The notes below the pieces were generated by a model that had not been told where the DNA came from, searched no databases, and saw nothing but the letters and a program-made list of their open reading frames with translations. A stretch of 64,000 nt of DNA from Papilionanthe hookeriana x Papilionanthe teres (Eukaryota; Streptophyta; Magnoliopsida; Asparagales; Orchidaceae), in assembly GCA_022702705.1 (NCBI GenBank), contig CM040432.1:48076540-48140539 (forward strand). The letters are read 5' to 3'. Positions 10,794 to 22,945 of this stretch are shown piece by piece. Position 1 is the first letter of the stretch. Every line of letters starts with the position of its first letter. A program made the position numbers and the translations under genes.

Positions 10794-10985
10794 TTAAATC
10801 AAATTTCAAATTCAATCTTTCCGGATCTCAAATCAAATCTCAATCAAATTTCAAATTCAATCTTTCCAGATCTCAAATCAAATCTCAATCAAATTTCAAA
10901 TTCAATCTTTCCAGATCTCAAATCAAATCTCAATCAAATTTCAAATTCAATCTTTCCAAATCTCAAATCAAATCTCCATCAAAAA
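10794..10985 (+). repeat. 45-bp tandem repeat, about 4 copies (element A)
   Basis: The unit starting TTTCAAATTCAATCTTTCC recurs at 10,804, 10,849, 10,894 and 10,939, exactly 45 bp apart, so it also reads as a 15-residue repeat (SNFKFNLSRSQIKSQ). A degenerate counterpart lies in B at 46,205-46,400. It is probably noncoding 3' UTR. Confidence 0.9.
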
Positions 10986-10995
10986 TCAATTTTTT

Positions 10996-11860
10996 GGGGT
11001 TGAGGATTTTACATCCGAGACTGCATTGCTTTAGGATTCTTTCCTTATCGCAATGAAATACATCAAATTCAAATTTTTGAGGTTGAGGATTTTACATCCG
11101 AAACTGCATTGCTTTAGGATTCTTTCCCTATCGCAATGAAATACATCAAATTCAAACTTTTGGGTCGAGGATTTTACATCCGAGACCGCATCGCTTTAGG
11201 ATTCTTTCCTTATCGCAATGAAATACATCAAATTCAAATTTTCGAGGCCGAGGATTTTACATCCGAAACCGCATCGCTTTAGGATTCTTTCCCTATCGCA
11301 ATGAAATACATCAAATTCAAATTCTCGGGGTCGAGGATTTTACATCCGAGGCCGCATTGCTTTAGGATTCTTTCCCTATCGCAATGAAATACATCAAAAT
11401 CAAATTCTTGGGGTCGAGGATTTTACATCCGAAACTCGCATTGCTTTAGGATTCTTTCCCTATCACAATGAAATACATCAAAATCAAATTCTTGGGGTCG
11501 AGGATTTTACATCCGAGGCCGCATCGCTTTAGGATCCTTTCCCTATCGCAATGAAATACATCAAAATCAAATTCTCGGGGTCGAGGATTTTACATCCGAG
11601 ATCGCATTGCTTTAGGATTCTTTCCCTATCGCAATGAAATACATCCAAATCAAATTCTTGGGGTTGAGGATTTTACATCCGAGACTGCATTGCTTTAGGA
11701 TTCTTTCCCTATTGCAATGAAATACATCAAAATCAAGCTTTTAAGGTTAAAGATTTTACATCCAATACCGCATTGCTCTGAGATCTCTCCTCATTGTAAT
11801 GATTCGATCCAATCAATCCAATTTTCTTTTGAGGTTGAAGACGTTACATCTAAAACCACA
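10996..11860 (+). repeat. 83-bp tandem repeat array, about 10 copies (element A 3' UTR)
   Basis: The segment GAGGATTTTACATCC recurs at 11,002, 11,085, 11,167, 11,250 and 11,333, and so on to about 11,749, with a period of 82-84 bp. A degenerate unit follows near 11,837. The same monomer is in B with about 18 copies. Ogre elements are known to host such arrays between the last ORF and the 3' LTR and to seed satellite DNA. Confidence 0.95.
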
Positions 11861-12227
11861 AAATTTCAATTTTCATTTCAAGTTCAAATCCCTTCAAATT
11901 AATTTTGACAAAACTTCAATCTAAATTAAAACTCTAAATTGAAATCTAAGCTCACACATCAAAACTTAAACCAAAACAAAATGAAATCTAAATCGAAATT
12001 TCCCTAGGTCATGTGATTTGGGATTCACCTCCTTTTCCTTTCCCCAGCCGAGAGTTTAGGAATCTCCAAGTCTCGAGATATACTCGACACTCCCCAACTG
12101 GAAATTCTTCTACTTCGTCCTAAGTTTGTCACTTGGACATCTCGTGTTGGTTTTTTCGATCTTTTCGGTCAACGCCAATACGCGCGGTGTGCTTCGAGCT
12201 AACACACCACACCTATCGGGGTCCATT
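11861..12227 (+). other. Spacer between repeat array and 3' LTR of element A
   Basis: Noncoding. It ends CACACCTATCGGGGTCCATT immediately before the LTR, and the same segment precedes the 3' LTR in B. It is not a clear polypurine tract: only a GGGG run and, further upstream, short purine runs are present. Confidence 0.5.
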
Positions 12228-14605
12228 TGTTGACCTCATTTTTGATGAGGTCTCCACTTCTTCTCTTTAGTACTTAGGATCTAGCTTTAGGCTTTTCCTT
12301 TGACTAATCTTAGAGGATTAGATTTGGGACCCACCACTTAGAAATTTCAGACCACTTCTTAACTCCGTGCAAACTCCACAAACTTGACTGTAGACCCCTA
12401 ATCACCTAGAGGGTTGAAATCAAATGTGGAAGTTTAAAGGATGAGTTCCTATAGGATTCTTCGGCCTGTGGACCGCCCCGGCGGCCTGGTCTGGTGAGAG
12501 CTGACTTACACATACACTACACCTATACACTACACATTCACACACCTCTTAAAACCACACCCACACCCAACTCGACCTCCCGACTCATGAAGGTGATTCA
12601 CATGGATGGTCCTTAACCCCTAAGCCCTCGCGCAAGAGGGTTAGGAACAACATAGATGGATGCCTCAAATGAGTCCCTTCATGGCTCATGTGGGCTTGAT
12701 ATGGCTTCATGGCTCAACCAAGATGATTTCATTCCACTTACATTCACCTAATCTTCAATTTTGCAAATTTTCAATTTTTGACCCCCGGGACCCTACACCC
12801 ACTTAGCCTACCCAAAACCCTTGAAATTACCCAAAATTTTCAAAATCACCTAAATTACCCAAAGTTCCTCAAAATCAATCCCAAACATTCCCACATTACT
12901 CAAATTGATCATCCATACCCAAAAATACCAAAAATTCCAAAAATACCTCCCAATACCCTCCAAATACCCAAAATACCCCTCTTAACCAAAAAAATCCAAA
13001 AAATTCAGAAAATTCCCAGAAAATTCCAAAAAATCCAAAATATTCCCAATTTCATTTTGTTCAACTACACCATGGACCAATTTTGTCAATTTACCCTACT
13101 TTTATCAAAATCCCCAATTTGACCCATTTTTAACCCTAAGTGAACCCAATGTCAAACCAAACCTACCCAATTGACCCAAATTCTGGTCCAATTCAATTAT
13201 AAACTTCAATTCAACATCCCAAAAACCAATCTAGACCAAATCCAAGTCCAATTTGATTGACATTTGGATCCAATTTCACTTTTGGCCTTAAAGCCCAATT
13301 TGGACCCGTGACCCAAACTTAGCTCAAACTAACCCAATTCAACTCCAATTAACCCCAAATCTTTTCTAAACCTTCCTTAACATTCCCACAAACAAAACAC
13401 TAACATGATTTGCCCAAAATTTAAACCGAAACCCCACTCAAATTCAATCCAAAGCTAAAAGGCCCAATTTTCGACCTAAACCCAAACCTAACCCAAATAA
13501 GCCCAAATCCCAAAATCAAAACCCAACCAAAGCCAAAACCTCTTTGAAACACTCCCATAAACATTTCCCAACATTTATTTTACATCAATTTCAACCCTAG
13601 CCCAACATCGACCCAAGTTAGCCCAATTTGACCTATATTGGCCCATTCACCAAAGAGGCCCAAATCTAACCCCATTCAAACCTAAATCACTCTAAACTCA
13701 TTTCAAATCACTCATGACATATCCCTAAACCAAACCCAACAATTAATTGGCCCAAACTTCTACAAAATTCCCATCCATGAATCCATTCTTAAATCTAAAG
13801 GCCCATCCCCTTAGCCTTCCTAAAAGCCCATCAAAAATAATTTCAAAAGGGTACAAAGCCCACATGACAATTCCCTATCATCATCCATTTGATAAGACCA
13901 TCTCCTAAGTTCTAAATCCATGATAAAATAAATCCAAATCAAGCCATATGCCAAATTCCCATCAAAATGACAAAATTTCCTTAAACCCATTTCCATGAAA
14001 TTGACTTGGCTTTTCCCCAAGCCAAAGGTGAGCCATGAAACCATGCATGAGCCCCATAGGAGCCATGAGAGCCATGGATTCCACTTTCCACCTCACCAAA
14101 CCATTAATGGCAAGAGAAGGGATCTCTTTCTTAAACCTTTCTTAAGCCCTTTTTACCTTAAACATGATACACTCTAAACCACACTTTGCCACCTAATCTT
14201 TGATGTGGACTTCACTACCTTTGGTAGGTTGACTCACATGAGCCTCCCAGCCCAAAATCAGAACTTGGAAGGGTGCACCAAGCCCAAAATGGTGGGTTGA
14301 CCCATTTGAACTCAAAGTGACCTTATCTCCATTCCATTTCAATTCAACTCCTTTACACATGTCCATGGCCAATTGACTGCACTAAGCCCCAGCCTCGACC
14401 ACCCCGACCTCGAGGGTGACTCGACTGCCGGCCGCCACCACCACAGCCGCCGGAAACCACCGTGCCGAGAGCTCACATGTGAGCCCAAACTTGGAATTCT
14501 CACCGCCGAGCCGCCCCATGCCCAATGGCCACCATGGCTGTTCTTCTCTCGCCGAGAGCACTCGATTCCAAGCCCTAACTCCCCGGGAGGCCCTCCACCC
14601 TCTCC

Positions 14606-14613
14606 TATTTAAA
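14606..14613 (+). promoter_or_regulatory. Candidate LTR TATA box (element A)
   Basis: TATTTAAA within CTCTCCTATTTAAACACC. It is conserved in both B LTRs (41,967-41,974 and 60,338-60,345, - strand), about 2.36-2.38 kb from the LTR start in each. If used, U3 is about 2.4 kb and R-U5 about 4.9 kb. Inferred from sequence only. Confidence 0.5.
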
Positions 14614-15235
14614 CACCACCCCTTCTCGCCATGGGAGGTGCCGAACCAAACCTTAAGGAAACTCGCCAAAATCATTCCGTATCACTCTCCACACATAGAG
14701 CACTTGATTCCCATCGGATTCCAGCTCCAATTCCTCCAAACTCGAGCTCAATTTCGAGTTCAAACTTCAAAGACAAAAACCAGAGACACTTCTTCACAAT
14801 GGATCAATCCCCAAATCGACCGGTCCTACACCTTCACTCGTACCAAGAGGAGAAGTTTCCCACCGAAAGCCCCATCCCCGAGCCACCCAGTTGTTCCACC
14901 CTCCAAGCTTTGTGATCGGCCGTGGTCACTTTCATAGCTAGACAATTCACTGAGCCAAGGGACTTCATCTGAAGCTTGCTTGGACCCAATCGAAGGTGAC
15001 ACAACTCTCAGATCGAAGCTTCACTTCTCTGAGCAAAGGTATAAACTCACTCTTCTTCCCGAGCTTACAGAGATTCTCCATTTAATTTGAGTCAATTTAA
15101 ATACATGTTTACCGTACGGATGTATTCGTCTCCTCAAGACGAATCCATAGAGCATAAGAACACTAAAATCCGTTGAGAATCGAGCGAGAAATTAGGGTTA
15201 GAAGGTCGACGGTCACGGTGCACACCGCGTCGTAG

Positions 15236-15420
15236 ACGATGACCATGAGCCGTCTGGATCGAGCGTGTATCGAGTGGACGGTCCGGATCGTGGTCGGACA
15301 GCCGCGTTGGTACGCGACCCGCGGGGCCCCGGATCGCCGAGTCGATGGCGGCGCCGAATCGGGGAGACGCCGCGTGGAGCTTCTGGAGATGCTCAGGTTG
15401 ACGCGGCGCCGCGTGGATAA
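15236..15420 (+). other. GC-rich island with perfect palindrome inside LTR of A
   Basis: A sharply GC-rich block of about 185 bp between AT-rich flanks. It contains ACGCGGCGCCGCGT (15,401-15,414), a perfect 14-bp palindrome. The B LTRs carry the same island, with a 16-bp perfect form. It lies about 0.8 kb after the candidate TATA box, so it would be in the transcribed leader. Confidence 0.7.
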
Positions 15421-17264
15421 GTAGAAAATTAGGGTATTTTCTTATTTATTTAATTCCCTAAACTTCAAAAATGCATAACTTTGTGTAAAAAAATCAAAAA
15501 AATAAAATAAAAATACCCTCTTACTCAGATGAATGGAGGAGAATAATGTGGAAAAGAAATCATTTAATTTCATCAAGTATTTTATTTTTAATGATTTAAT
15601 TACTCGTATGCACATTTTCAATTCTCCATGCATGTGTACAATTCACCATGGCATGAGACCATAGAGCTTAGCTCTCCGAATTTGGGAACATTCTCTGAAA
15701 TTTCCAAAGTTAGAGGCCATCCCTATGAAGAGTTATTGATTTTTTCAAATTCATGATACTGTTTTGAGTATTTTAAATCTAATAATTAGCATGTTGTGAA
15801 ATAAATTCTAGGAAAATTTGGTGATGTTTCTTATGACCAGAGGACCCTAGGAAAAATAGGTTTTGAATTAATTCTCTTGAATAACCCTAATCGGCTTAAA
15901 CACCCTAAATAGGTCTTTAATTAATTAGTAGCTAATCATACACCAAATTGACTTGAAATCAATTCTCCACTAACCTTTAGGATCGTAGGAACCCACTATA
16001 AAAATTTGAAGTCAATTGGACTTGGTTAGCTCTACTAAATGGGTCGATTAAGCCATTTAGCCAATTTAAACTTTAAAAATTCATAACCTTCAAAATAGTT
16101 TTCAAAAATTCACCAAATTGGTTTTGGAGCCTCTCCGATATTAGGGGAATTTAAGAAAATTAAAATTTCAATTTTCTAAAAAATTGATTTTTTGTATTAT
16201 TTTAATATTTTAATAATTAATAAAATAATAAAAATCACAAAAATAATAAAATTCACCAAAATGTCACATTTTGAATTTTAGTCACTTAGGAACAAACCCC
16301 ATATTTTTCTTAAGTCTCTATGATGAGATATTAAATTTTAAAGCCCTAGGGTAATTTTAAAATTAAAAAAAATGTATTTTCTAGCATTTCAACTAAAATA
16401 ATTCTAATAAATCAAAGAAAAATCAGAAAATTATAAAAATTGATTCTCTCATTTCCTTGATATCAGAGAGATTTTTGAAAAATATAAAATTCATTTTTCA
16501 AACTTTATTTTATTTTTAAATTAATTAATACTCCAAAATTCAAAATAATTGTAATAAAAATAATATAATTCAAAAAATCACCAAAATTGGTCCAAGTGGT
16601 CCTCTAGTCATTAGAAATGTCCCATAATTTTCTTAAGGACAGAAACTTTCCTTGGTCATGTTGTTGAATTTTCCTCGAAAATCCTTATTTTCCACAAAAA
16701 ATAATTATATAAATAAATTAAATACAGTAAAAATCACATTTTCTCCCCTAATATCTTTATTGACATATGAGTGAAGTCACATAAAAATTTCAAGTTCATT
16801 TAAGCTCAATTTAGTGAGTTATAAAATTATTAAGCTCAAAGGCAAAATGGTAATTAAAATTTTAACCCTTAATTAAAACTTTAGGTTTAATAAAATGAAA
16901 TAGTAAAATATTTGATCCTAATCTGATTTGGATGATTGAAATTTAAATAATTAAAGCGGTAGAAACCTACTAAACAATTTAAGAATAATTAAAATGAACC
17001 TTAATCAAATAATTAATTAAATTTGGAAGAATAATAAATTTGGAATTATTAAAATAGGGATGTCATTAGTGAAGAGATTTATTCTTTAATTTAAGAATCC
17101 CTAAATTAATCATCTCAATAATATTTAATTCCTAATTAAAATGATAATTCAAATTTAAAATTTAAAATGCTAAAAGACTTAATCATTAAATTGAATTAAA
17201 TTAAATTATGTAAATTAAATCCTTTTAAAATAAAATATTAAATTAAAATTAAAAATAAAATCAA

Positions 17265-17475
17265 ATTAAAATTTAAATTAAATTAAATTAAATTAAATTA
17301 AATTAAATTAAATTAAAACATATTAAATTAAATTAAATTAAAACACATTAAATTAAATTAAATTAAATCAAATTAAATTAAATTAAATTAAATCATATTA
17401 TATTAAATTAACTTAAATTAAATTAAATTAAACAACATTAAATTAAATTACATTAAATTAAATTAAATTAAATAT
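17265..17475 (+). repeat. (AAATT)n pentanucleotide tract in LTR of A
   Basis: Near-uninterrupted AAATT units with a few ACAT/ATCAT interruptions. The equivalent tracts in B are at 39,080-39,370 and 57,490-57,745 and differ in length. Confidence 0.95.
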
Positions 17476-19583
17476 AACATCACCTAAGACATAAAGAATT
17501 CAAAAATAAATCTAAAACAACTTGAACACTATTCCAAACTTAAATCCCTTAACTGAAAATAAATCAAATCATAAGTCACTTGAACATCAATTTGCCCTCG
17601 AAAGCTTTTGTCGTCATAACTCCTAAACGGAACGTTAAATGAAGTGTTACTTCACTTATGGGATATTCAAATGTCCTAGTTCACTGAGCAAGATAACAAA
17701 ACTTGAACTCCCAGACGATTAATTCATTTGTATAATTAAATTCTCTTGGACTTAGAATAATCCTAGAAATATTGAAAAGATGTTTAAGATTCGTCTTAAG
17801 CACTTCCTCGATATGATAGGATATTTATAAGAAAAATTGAACTTAATTGTTCTTTGATGAAGAAAGTCGTCCTCAAACCAAAATACAAGAACCAAGACGT
17901 CATAGGAGATGACTAGCTATAGGATTAGGAACTTGGTATAAAACCATAACCCTTCCCTTAACTTTACCTAGGAATCTGTTTTAAATGCTTAAATATTCTA
18001 ATTGCGCTTTAAGTGCAGCTTGGGATGACGGGAAGACCCTCAGAGTACGCTTTTATTTTATTGCAATTTACCTTATTGCAATTTATTTAATCGCATCGCA
18101 CTTACTTTTCTTGCATGATAAACAACTCGTTGCATGAAAACCCACACCTTTAGGATAGTCCTAAACCGAAACCAAAACTAAATTAAAAGTCATTACAAGA
18201 TAAAATTCATCGCCACAACATTCCAAAATATAAAACAACTCAAAATTTAATCACAAACGGAACAACAAAACTACAACTACAACTAAATTAAAACGTCTTG
18301 TTGGATGATCGGGAATACCTCGGATGATGTAACCTACGTGTTGCTAACGGGATTTCCCACGATCCAAATGAAAGTGTGGAACTCATTCAGTTGAGTTTAG
18401 CAAATTCATCTGGACTAAGTGAATCTGATAAAAATAACGATGCCGGAAGGATGGAACCGTGGGATCTTAACCGGTGTTGTTATAATCAACTTTAAGATTT
18501 GTTAAAACATAAAAAACACTTGGAAATTAAGACTTTCTCTAAACCAGAACACTTCTCTCATCTCCTGATTTATGATTTCTAAAACTAAACCTCTGCAACA
18601 ACAAGGAGCTTGGAGCACGGTGGCAAGCACGGCCATCTTCGTCGGCAAAACAACTCTACATCAGCTAAGCATTCCTAGAATTAAATAACCAAGCCATAGG
18701 ATTTCGAGGTAGTTTGCCTAGTGCAACATAAATCCTCAACTTTTTGTTAGGCATTTGCATAATCATGTTATGCAAATTAAGCCCTAACTGGTTTTAGGAT
18801 TCCGAGGTAGTTGTTTGGTACGACATAAACCCTCACATTTCCGAGGCTATTTGTATGATTATGTCATACTAATATAAGTCCTAATTAATTAAAATTGGCA
18901 AGATCAAAACATTAAATAAACATTAGGACTTTCCTAAATTCAAGCCAAACAATAGGATAGTCGGGAAATTACCGAAGTTCGCTTCGAATCTGTAATTTCT
19001 CCTACCTTTCTTCCTTTGAATTCCCAAAACAAAATGTTCCAAACTTGATCTATTCCCTATTGAAATTCTAAAATTCAATCCCTTAAAAACTTAAACTTTG
19101 AAATTCTTGAGAGGAGAACTACTGATTATTATCGAGAGTTTTCTTAGGTGATTCCCGTCACTTAAGATGTAATTAACTATAGGGGTTTGCCCTTATAGGG
19201 AATTTTAAGAACCTGAGTAATATAAACCTCGCTTAGTTCATTTATATTAAGCGGGGAACTTGTCGGCTTATAAAATTGGTTCGCGGACCAGCGGATGTCA
19301 CAAACCTTCCTAGTTTATTTAATCGAGCCCCATTATCGAGCGAGTGTGTCTATTCTTCGGGATAGATACACGGTTTGTGGTGCGGCGCTCGTTTATATAA
19401 ACTATTCGGGATGTGAGATCGGTTTGATTTCATATCTTAAAATTTTCAAATTTAAAATTATTTTCAAAATCAAATACTACTTTTCAAATTATTTATTTAA
19501 ATTAAATTAAAAATTCGCCGACAATTTCTGTAGGCGACCTCTTTTCAAAAATACAACACCACAAACCTAAAAATATGCCGACA

Positions 19584-19710
19584 ATTACACTTTAAAAGGA
19601 AGGTATTTTGTATGTTTTTTGGTTTTAAGTACAAAAATGGTGATTGGAGCAAAAATAAGCAAAAACGGTGCAATTTGGAGCAAAAACGAGCAATAAAACA
19701 AATTTTGGCT
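19584..19710 (+). repeat. Fragment of an Athila-type LTR 5' end
   Basis: ATTACACTTTAAAAGGAAGG and the following text match the region about 45 bp into the C and D LTRs (ATTGCACTTTAAAG). A second, similar block starts at about 19,773 inside LTR E, so this piece appears to be a separate LTR remnant into which element A inserted. Confidence 0.6.
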
Positions 19711-21438
19711 TGACACCATTTTATAAGTGTTTATATTTTTAATCTCTTTTACAATTTTTGTAACTTTTTGAATGAGATTATACTTTAAAGAAATGTTGTT
19801 TTCATCTCTATTTTGTAGGGCTATCTGTTAGGAACGCAACGCAACTGAAAATGGGCGAATCGGAGCTGTAACGGAGCCAAACAAAGCAAAATGGTGGAGC
19901 TGCGCAGAATGGGCGCCAGGGGCGCCCAAACTGGCTCCGGTGGCGCCTAAAGCCTGAGACCATGAAAAATAGGGTGCTGGCAGCGCCTTATTCAGCACCG
20001 GCGGTGCCCAAGAAGCCTTGGACGCGATATTAGGCGGTTTTTGGCCAAATACATCGAATCTGGACACTTTTTGGAGGGTTTCTTCATGCACCTCTTGGGA
20101 AATTCATCTCTACTCTATTTTAAACCAAATTTGAAGCCAAAATGAAGAAGAGATGTTAGGGAAAACTTGGAGAATGCTTAGAGATCTGAGAATAGGAGTA
20201 GAAATGTAGATTTCTACCTTTTTGGAGAAATTGGTGAGGGGATTTTGAGAGAATTTGTAAGGGAATGTTCTAGCATTGCTTGGATCCACGGGAGACTTTG
20301 TGGGAGAGATTTTCATCTTTCTTTCAAGGGGAAAAAGCTAAGTATTGTGTTTTTCATTATCTTATGATATTGTAAATACTTATTTTGTGGATTTGCTTTG
20401 AAATGAAATTTTCTGTAGTGTTTTCTTCATGCTTTGTAATGTCTTTCTCTTACTCTTTCTTCTTCTATGAAAATAGTGGCATGAGAAGATTATGTCATTG
20501 TTTTCATTCTACTTTTATTTTGCAATGAGTAGGACTCATGTTTACGATATTGGGATGCTTGCTAAAAGAAGTTTTAATTATAAATGTGATGGCTTTTACT
20601 TGCACTTCATTTACATTACAATAAGGGCCCATTGTATTGTTAAAATTTGTTGTAATTGCATTGTCCTGAAAGAGCAGTGTAATTCTCAATAAAGTGGAAC
20701 CACATTCAATGTCCATGAATGAATTGCGTAGTTCATGGGGATTAAGTGCAAATAAATAGGGAAATATGGTTTTTATGGGCGTCGAATTGGAGGTTTCAGG
20801 TGACAAGCTGAGATCCCTAATTTGGTCCTAAGATTAGTAACTAAACTCGAAGGTTAGCCTTCAGGTGAAGGGTGAGTGGGAGCTCCATAGTGACAGCCGG
20901 TATTCTCCCAGCCTAGCCTTAGATTTAGTGACTAAACTTAGGATATGTCAATGTTCTTTACATGCTTGAAAGAGGGGGTACTCTTTTGAGGGTAAAGAAT
21001 AGGATTGCTCCTATTTGATACATATAATATTTAATGCATCACATTCCTAATCTTTATCTAATTCATTACATAAGAATAGTAGATTTCATTATCTCAAAAT
21101 TCACCAAACCAATTTCCCCAAAAAAGGGTTATCTTTAGAAGTAATATTTACATTTAGGAGTAGTTATTATCCTTACATATAATCATCTGCATTTAGGAGT
21201 AGTTATTAGAAAAACCACTTATATCACTCTTTCAAACTAAAGTTGTTAGTAGTAGACTAGAATTTGACTAAGAACCTCTTACCTCGCTTCCCTGTGGGAT
21301 CGATAAATGGGTCTCCATTAGAGCCTTGTATTACTTGATACGATACGTATACTTGCGTTTGAAATTGTGACTTTACAAAAATCGGTATAAATATATAAAT
21401 CTGAGGTCATAAATTCTTACATATAAAAAGTCGCATCA
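19711..21438 (+). repeat. LTR E: Athila-type LTR, + strand
   Basis: It begins TGACACC and ends GCATCA. It shares the conserved Athila LTR end block (CCCTGTGGGATCGATAA, then TATTACTTGATACGATACG, 21,291-21,350) with LTR C. It has its own GC-rich module (GGGCGCCAGGGGCGCC, about 19,911-19,926). No PBS follows and no matching 5-bp flanks are seen (TGGCT versus CCTAT), so it is neither a clean solo LTR nor an intact element. Confidence 0.72.
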
Positions 21439-22945
21439 CCTATCGGTCACTAATACACAATCGAAAATAATATTAATTTTAAATTAAACTAGCTCTACTA
21501 AGAGATAACTAATTCTACTAAAGTGAAGTTCAAATATATAAGCAAGAATCTTTCTCCTTTGTTAAGATATTTAAGTGAATAGATAAATAGAATTAGTTTA
21601 AAACGGTGTTGCGCCAAATATGAGCATACCTATTCTTTACCCTTTGGTCCAGGTATAAAGAACATTGACTAATCCTATGCTTGGTTACTGAATCTGTGGC
21701 TAGGCTGGGAGGATACTGGTTCTCACTTCGGAGCTCCCACGTTCTCCTCGCCTGAGGGCTAACATCTACACTTCAGTACCCAAACGATAGGATCGAATTG
21801 AGGATTTTAGCCTGTCACTCTAAAATCTCCAATTCTACGCCCGATGAATATTATTTCCCTATTTATTTGCACCATCCTTCCAAGGACTTTGACCTCCCTG
21901 AATCTCAGATGTAATCTTTACTATTGTTGTTAAACTCAACAGAGTTTAACTATTCAATTCGCTAGATTGAAAGTAAATTAAGATCTATGTAAAAGATTAT
22001 CACAACTTCTTTTAATTTTGATGGCACATTAATTTAATTTACCATATCACAAAAATATCAAAACTAGGAAAAAGACAGAACAACTACTCAAAATTCATGG
22101 AGAGGTTGCAATAAAACTTGGATTTCATATATAAAAGTAAAATTCTACAATCTAAAGTAAATAAACATAACTTATCGTAATTCCTCCCCAAGCAAACTCC
22201 TTGTAGTTCCTCAGAATCTCTTCCTTTCTTTACAGTACGCGGAGTTCTTCTTCGAAACAGCAATGCAGAAGAGATCTCTCACTTCTCTTCCACTCTTACA
22301 ATCCTTCGAAGAATTCCTCACCATTATCTTTTTTTGAACTCACTATTTAACACTCCCTAAATAACAACAATGGACACTAGTGGACTCTCTATTAGACACT
22401 AAGTAACTATTATAATACTCTAATAGGACTTTTTACAGACTCTTAGTGACTTTTTGAGGACTCCAAAAGAACAATTTTTCCGCATAAAATGGTTCTTTTT
22501 AAAGTTGTTGAAGATTCTCCAAGGGTTTTACAAGCATCCCTTCAAAAATCGTCCACATTCAACGTATTTTGTGAAGGAACCGTCGATCCCGCCGTCGGTG
22601 GCCTCAAGCTCCACCGTCGGCGGCCTTCTGGAAACAGTGCCTTGAACTTGCCCCATTGTCGGCGGCCTCGACCTCCGCCGTCGGCGGCCTCCCTTAAAAT
22701 ATATTCTGAACTCTCGGGAAAATTACACCATCGGCGCCATCGACCTTGCCGTCGGCGCCCTAGGTCAAATTTTCATAATTTAGTCCTTTTTGCTCCAAAT
22801 TTGCTCTTTTTTGCATATTTTCACTCCATTGTCCTTAAATCTTCATACCTGCAGAAAAACACAAAAAATACCCTTCTTTAAAGTGCAATTCATCAAAATC
22901 AGTATAAAATAAGCAAGAAACTCTTAACATTTTTTCCTTGGGTCA
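21439..22945 (-). repeat. 3' LTR of element D (3' end truncated)
   Basis: On the - strand it starts TGACCCAAGG at 22,945 and aligns with LTR C through the GC-rich block (22,565-22,765) and the conserved GTTAGCCCTCAGG-type block (about 21,640-21,850). The usual end block (CCCTGTGGGATCG) is absent and homology stops at the E boundary, at 21,439. Confidence 0.75.

Larger units (their letters stand above)
1..19583 (+). mobile_element. Element A: Tat/Ogre-type Ty3/gypsy LTR retrotransposon, 5' truncated by window edge
   Basis: Order on the + strand: leader, ORF1-like region, gag, protease, RT, RNase H, second archaeal-type RNase H, integrase, an extra AlkB-like ORF, two tandem repeat arrays, 3' LTR. 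Base 1 corresponds to a point about 250 bp inside the primer binding site of sister copy B, so only the 5' LTR and the start of the leader are missing. The second RNase H placed between RH and INT, the very long LTR and the 3' UTR tandem repeats are hallmarks of the Tat/Ogre lineage. With a 5' LTR like its 3' LTR the whole element would be about 27 kb (inference). Confidence 0.93.
12228..19583 (+). repeat. 3' LTR of element A (7,356 bp)
   Basis: It begins TGTTGACCTC and ends ATGCCGACA (TG...CA). Both ends match the two B LTRs in reverse complement. Inside are a conserved TATA-like box, C-rich low-complexity DNA (12,780-13,700), a GC island with a palindrome (15,200-15,420), an AT-rich half and an (AAATT)n tract. 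The base run after it, ATTAC (19,584-19,588), would be its target duplication; the partner copy is off the window. No gene is carried inside. Confidence 0.95.

Noticed and set aside
12200..12227. Polypurine tract directly before the 3' LTR of A and B
   Set aside because: The segment CACCTATCGGGGTCCATT is conserved, but only GGGG is purine-rich. I could not call a convincing tract.
12778..13122. 114-codon open frame of Pro/Lys/Ile-rich sequence in the LTR of A
   Set aside because: It is C/A-rich low-complexity DNA; the B LTRs give similar chance frames on the other strand. No domain or start context.
14373..14937. Overlapping 80-170-codon frames on both strands of the LTR near the TATA-like box
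   Set aside because: They are not conserved as frames between A and B LTRs and show no domain.
19711..21438. LTR E as a clean solo LTR
   Set aside because: The 5-bp flanks differ, and the right flank is a truncated LTR in opposite orientation.
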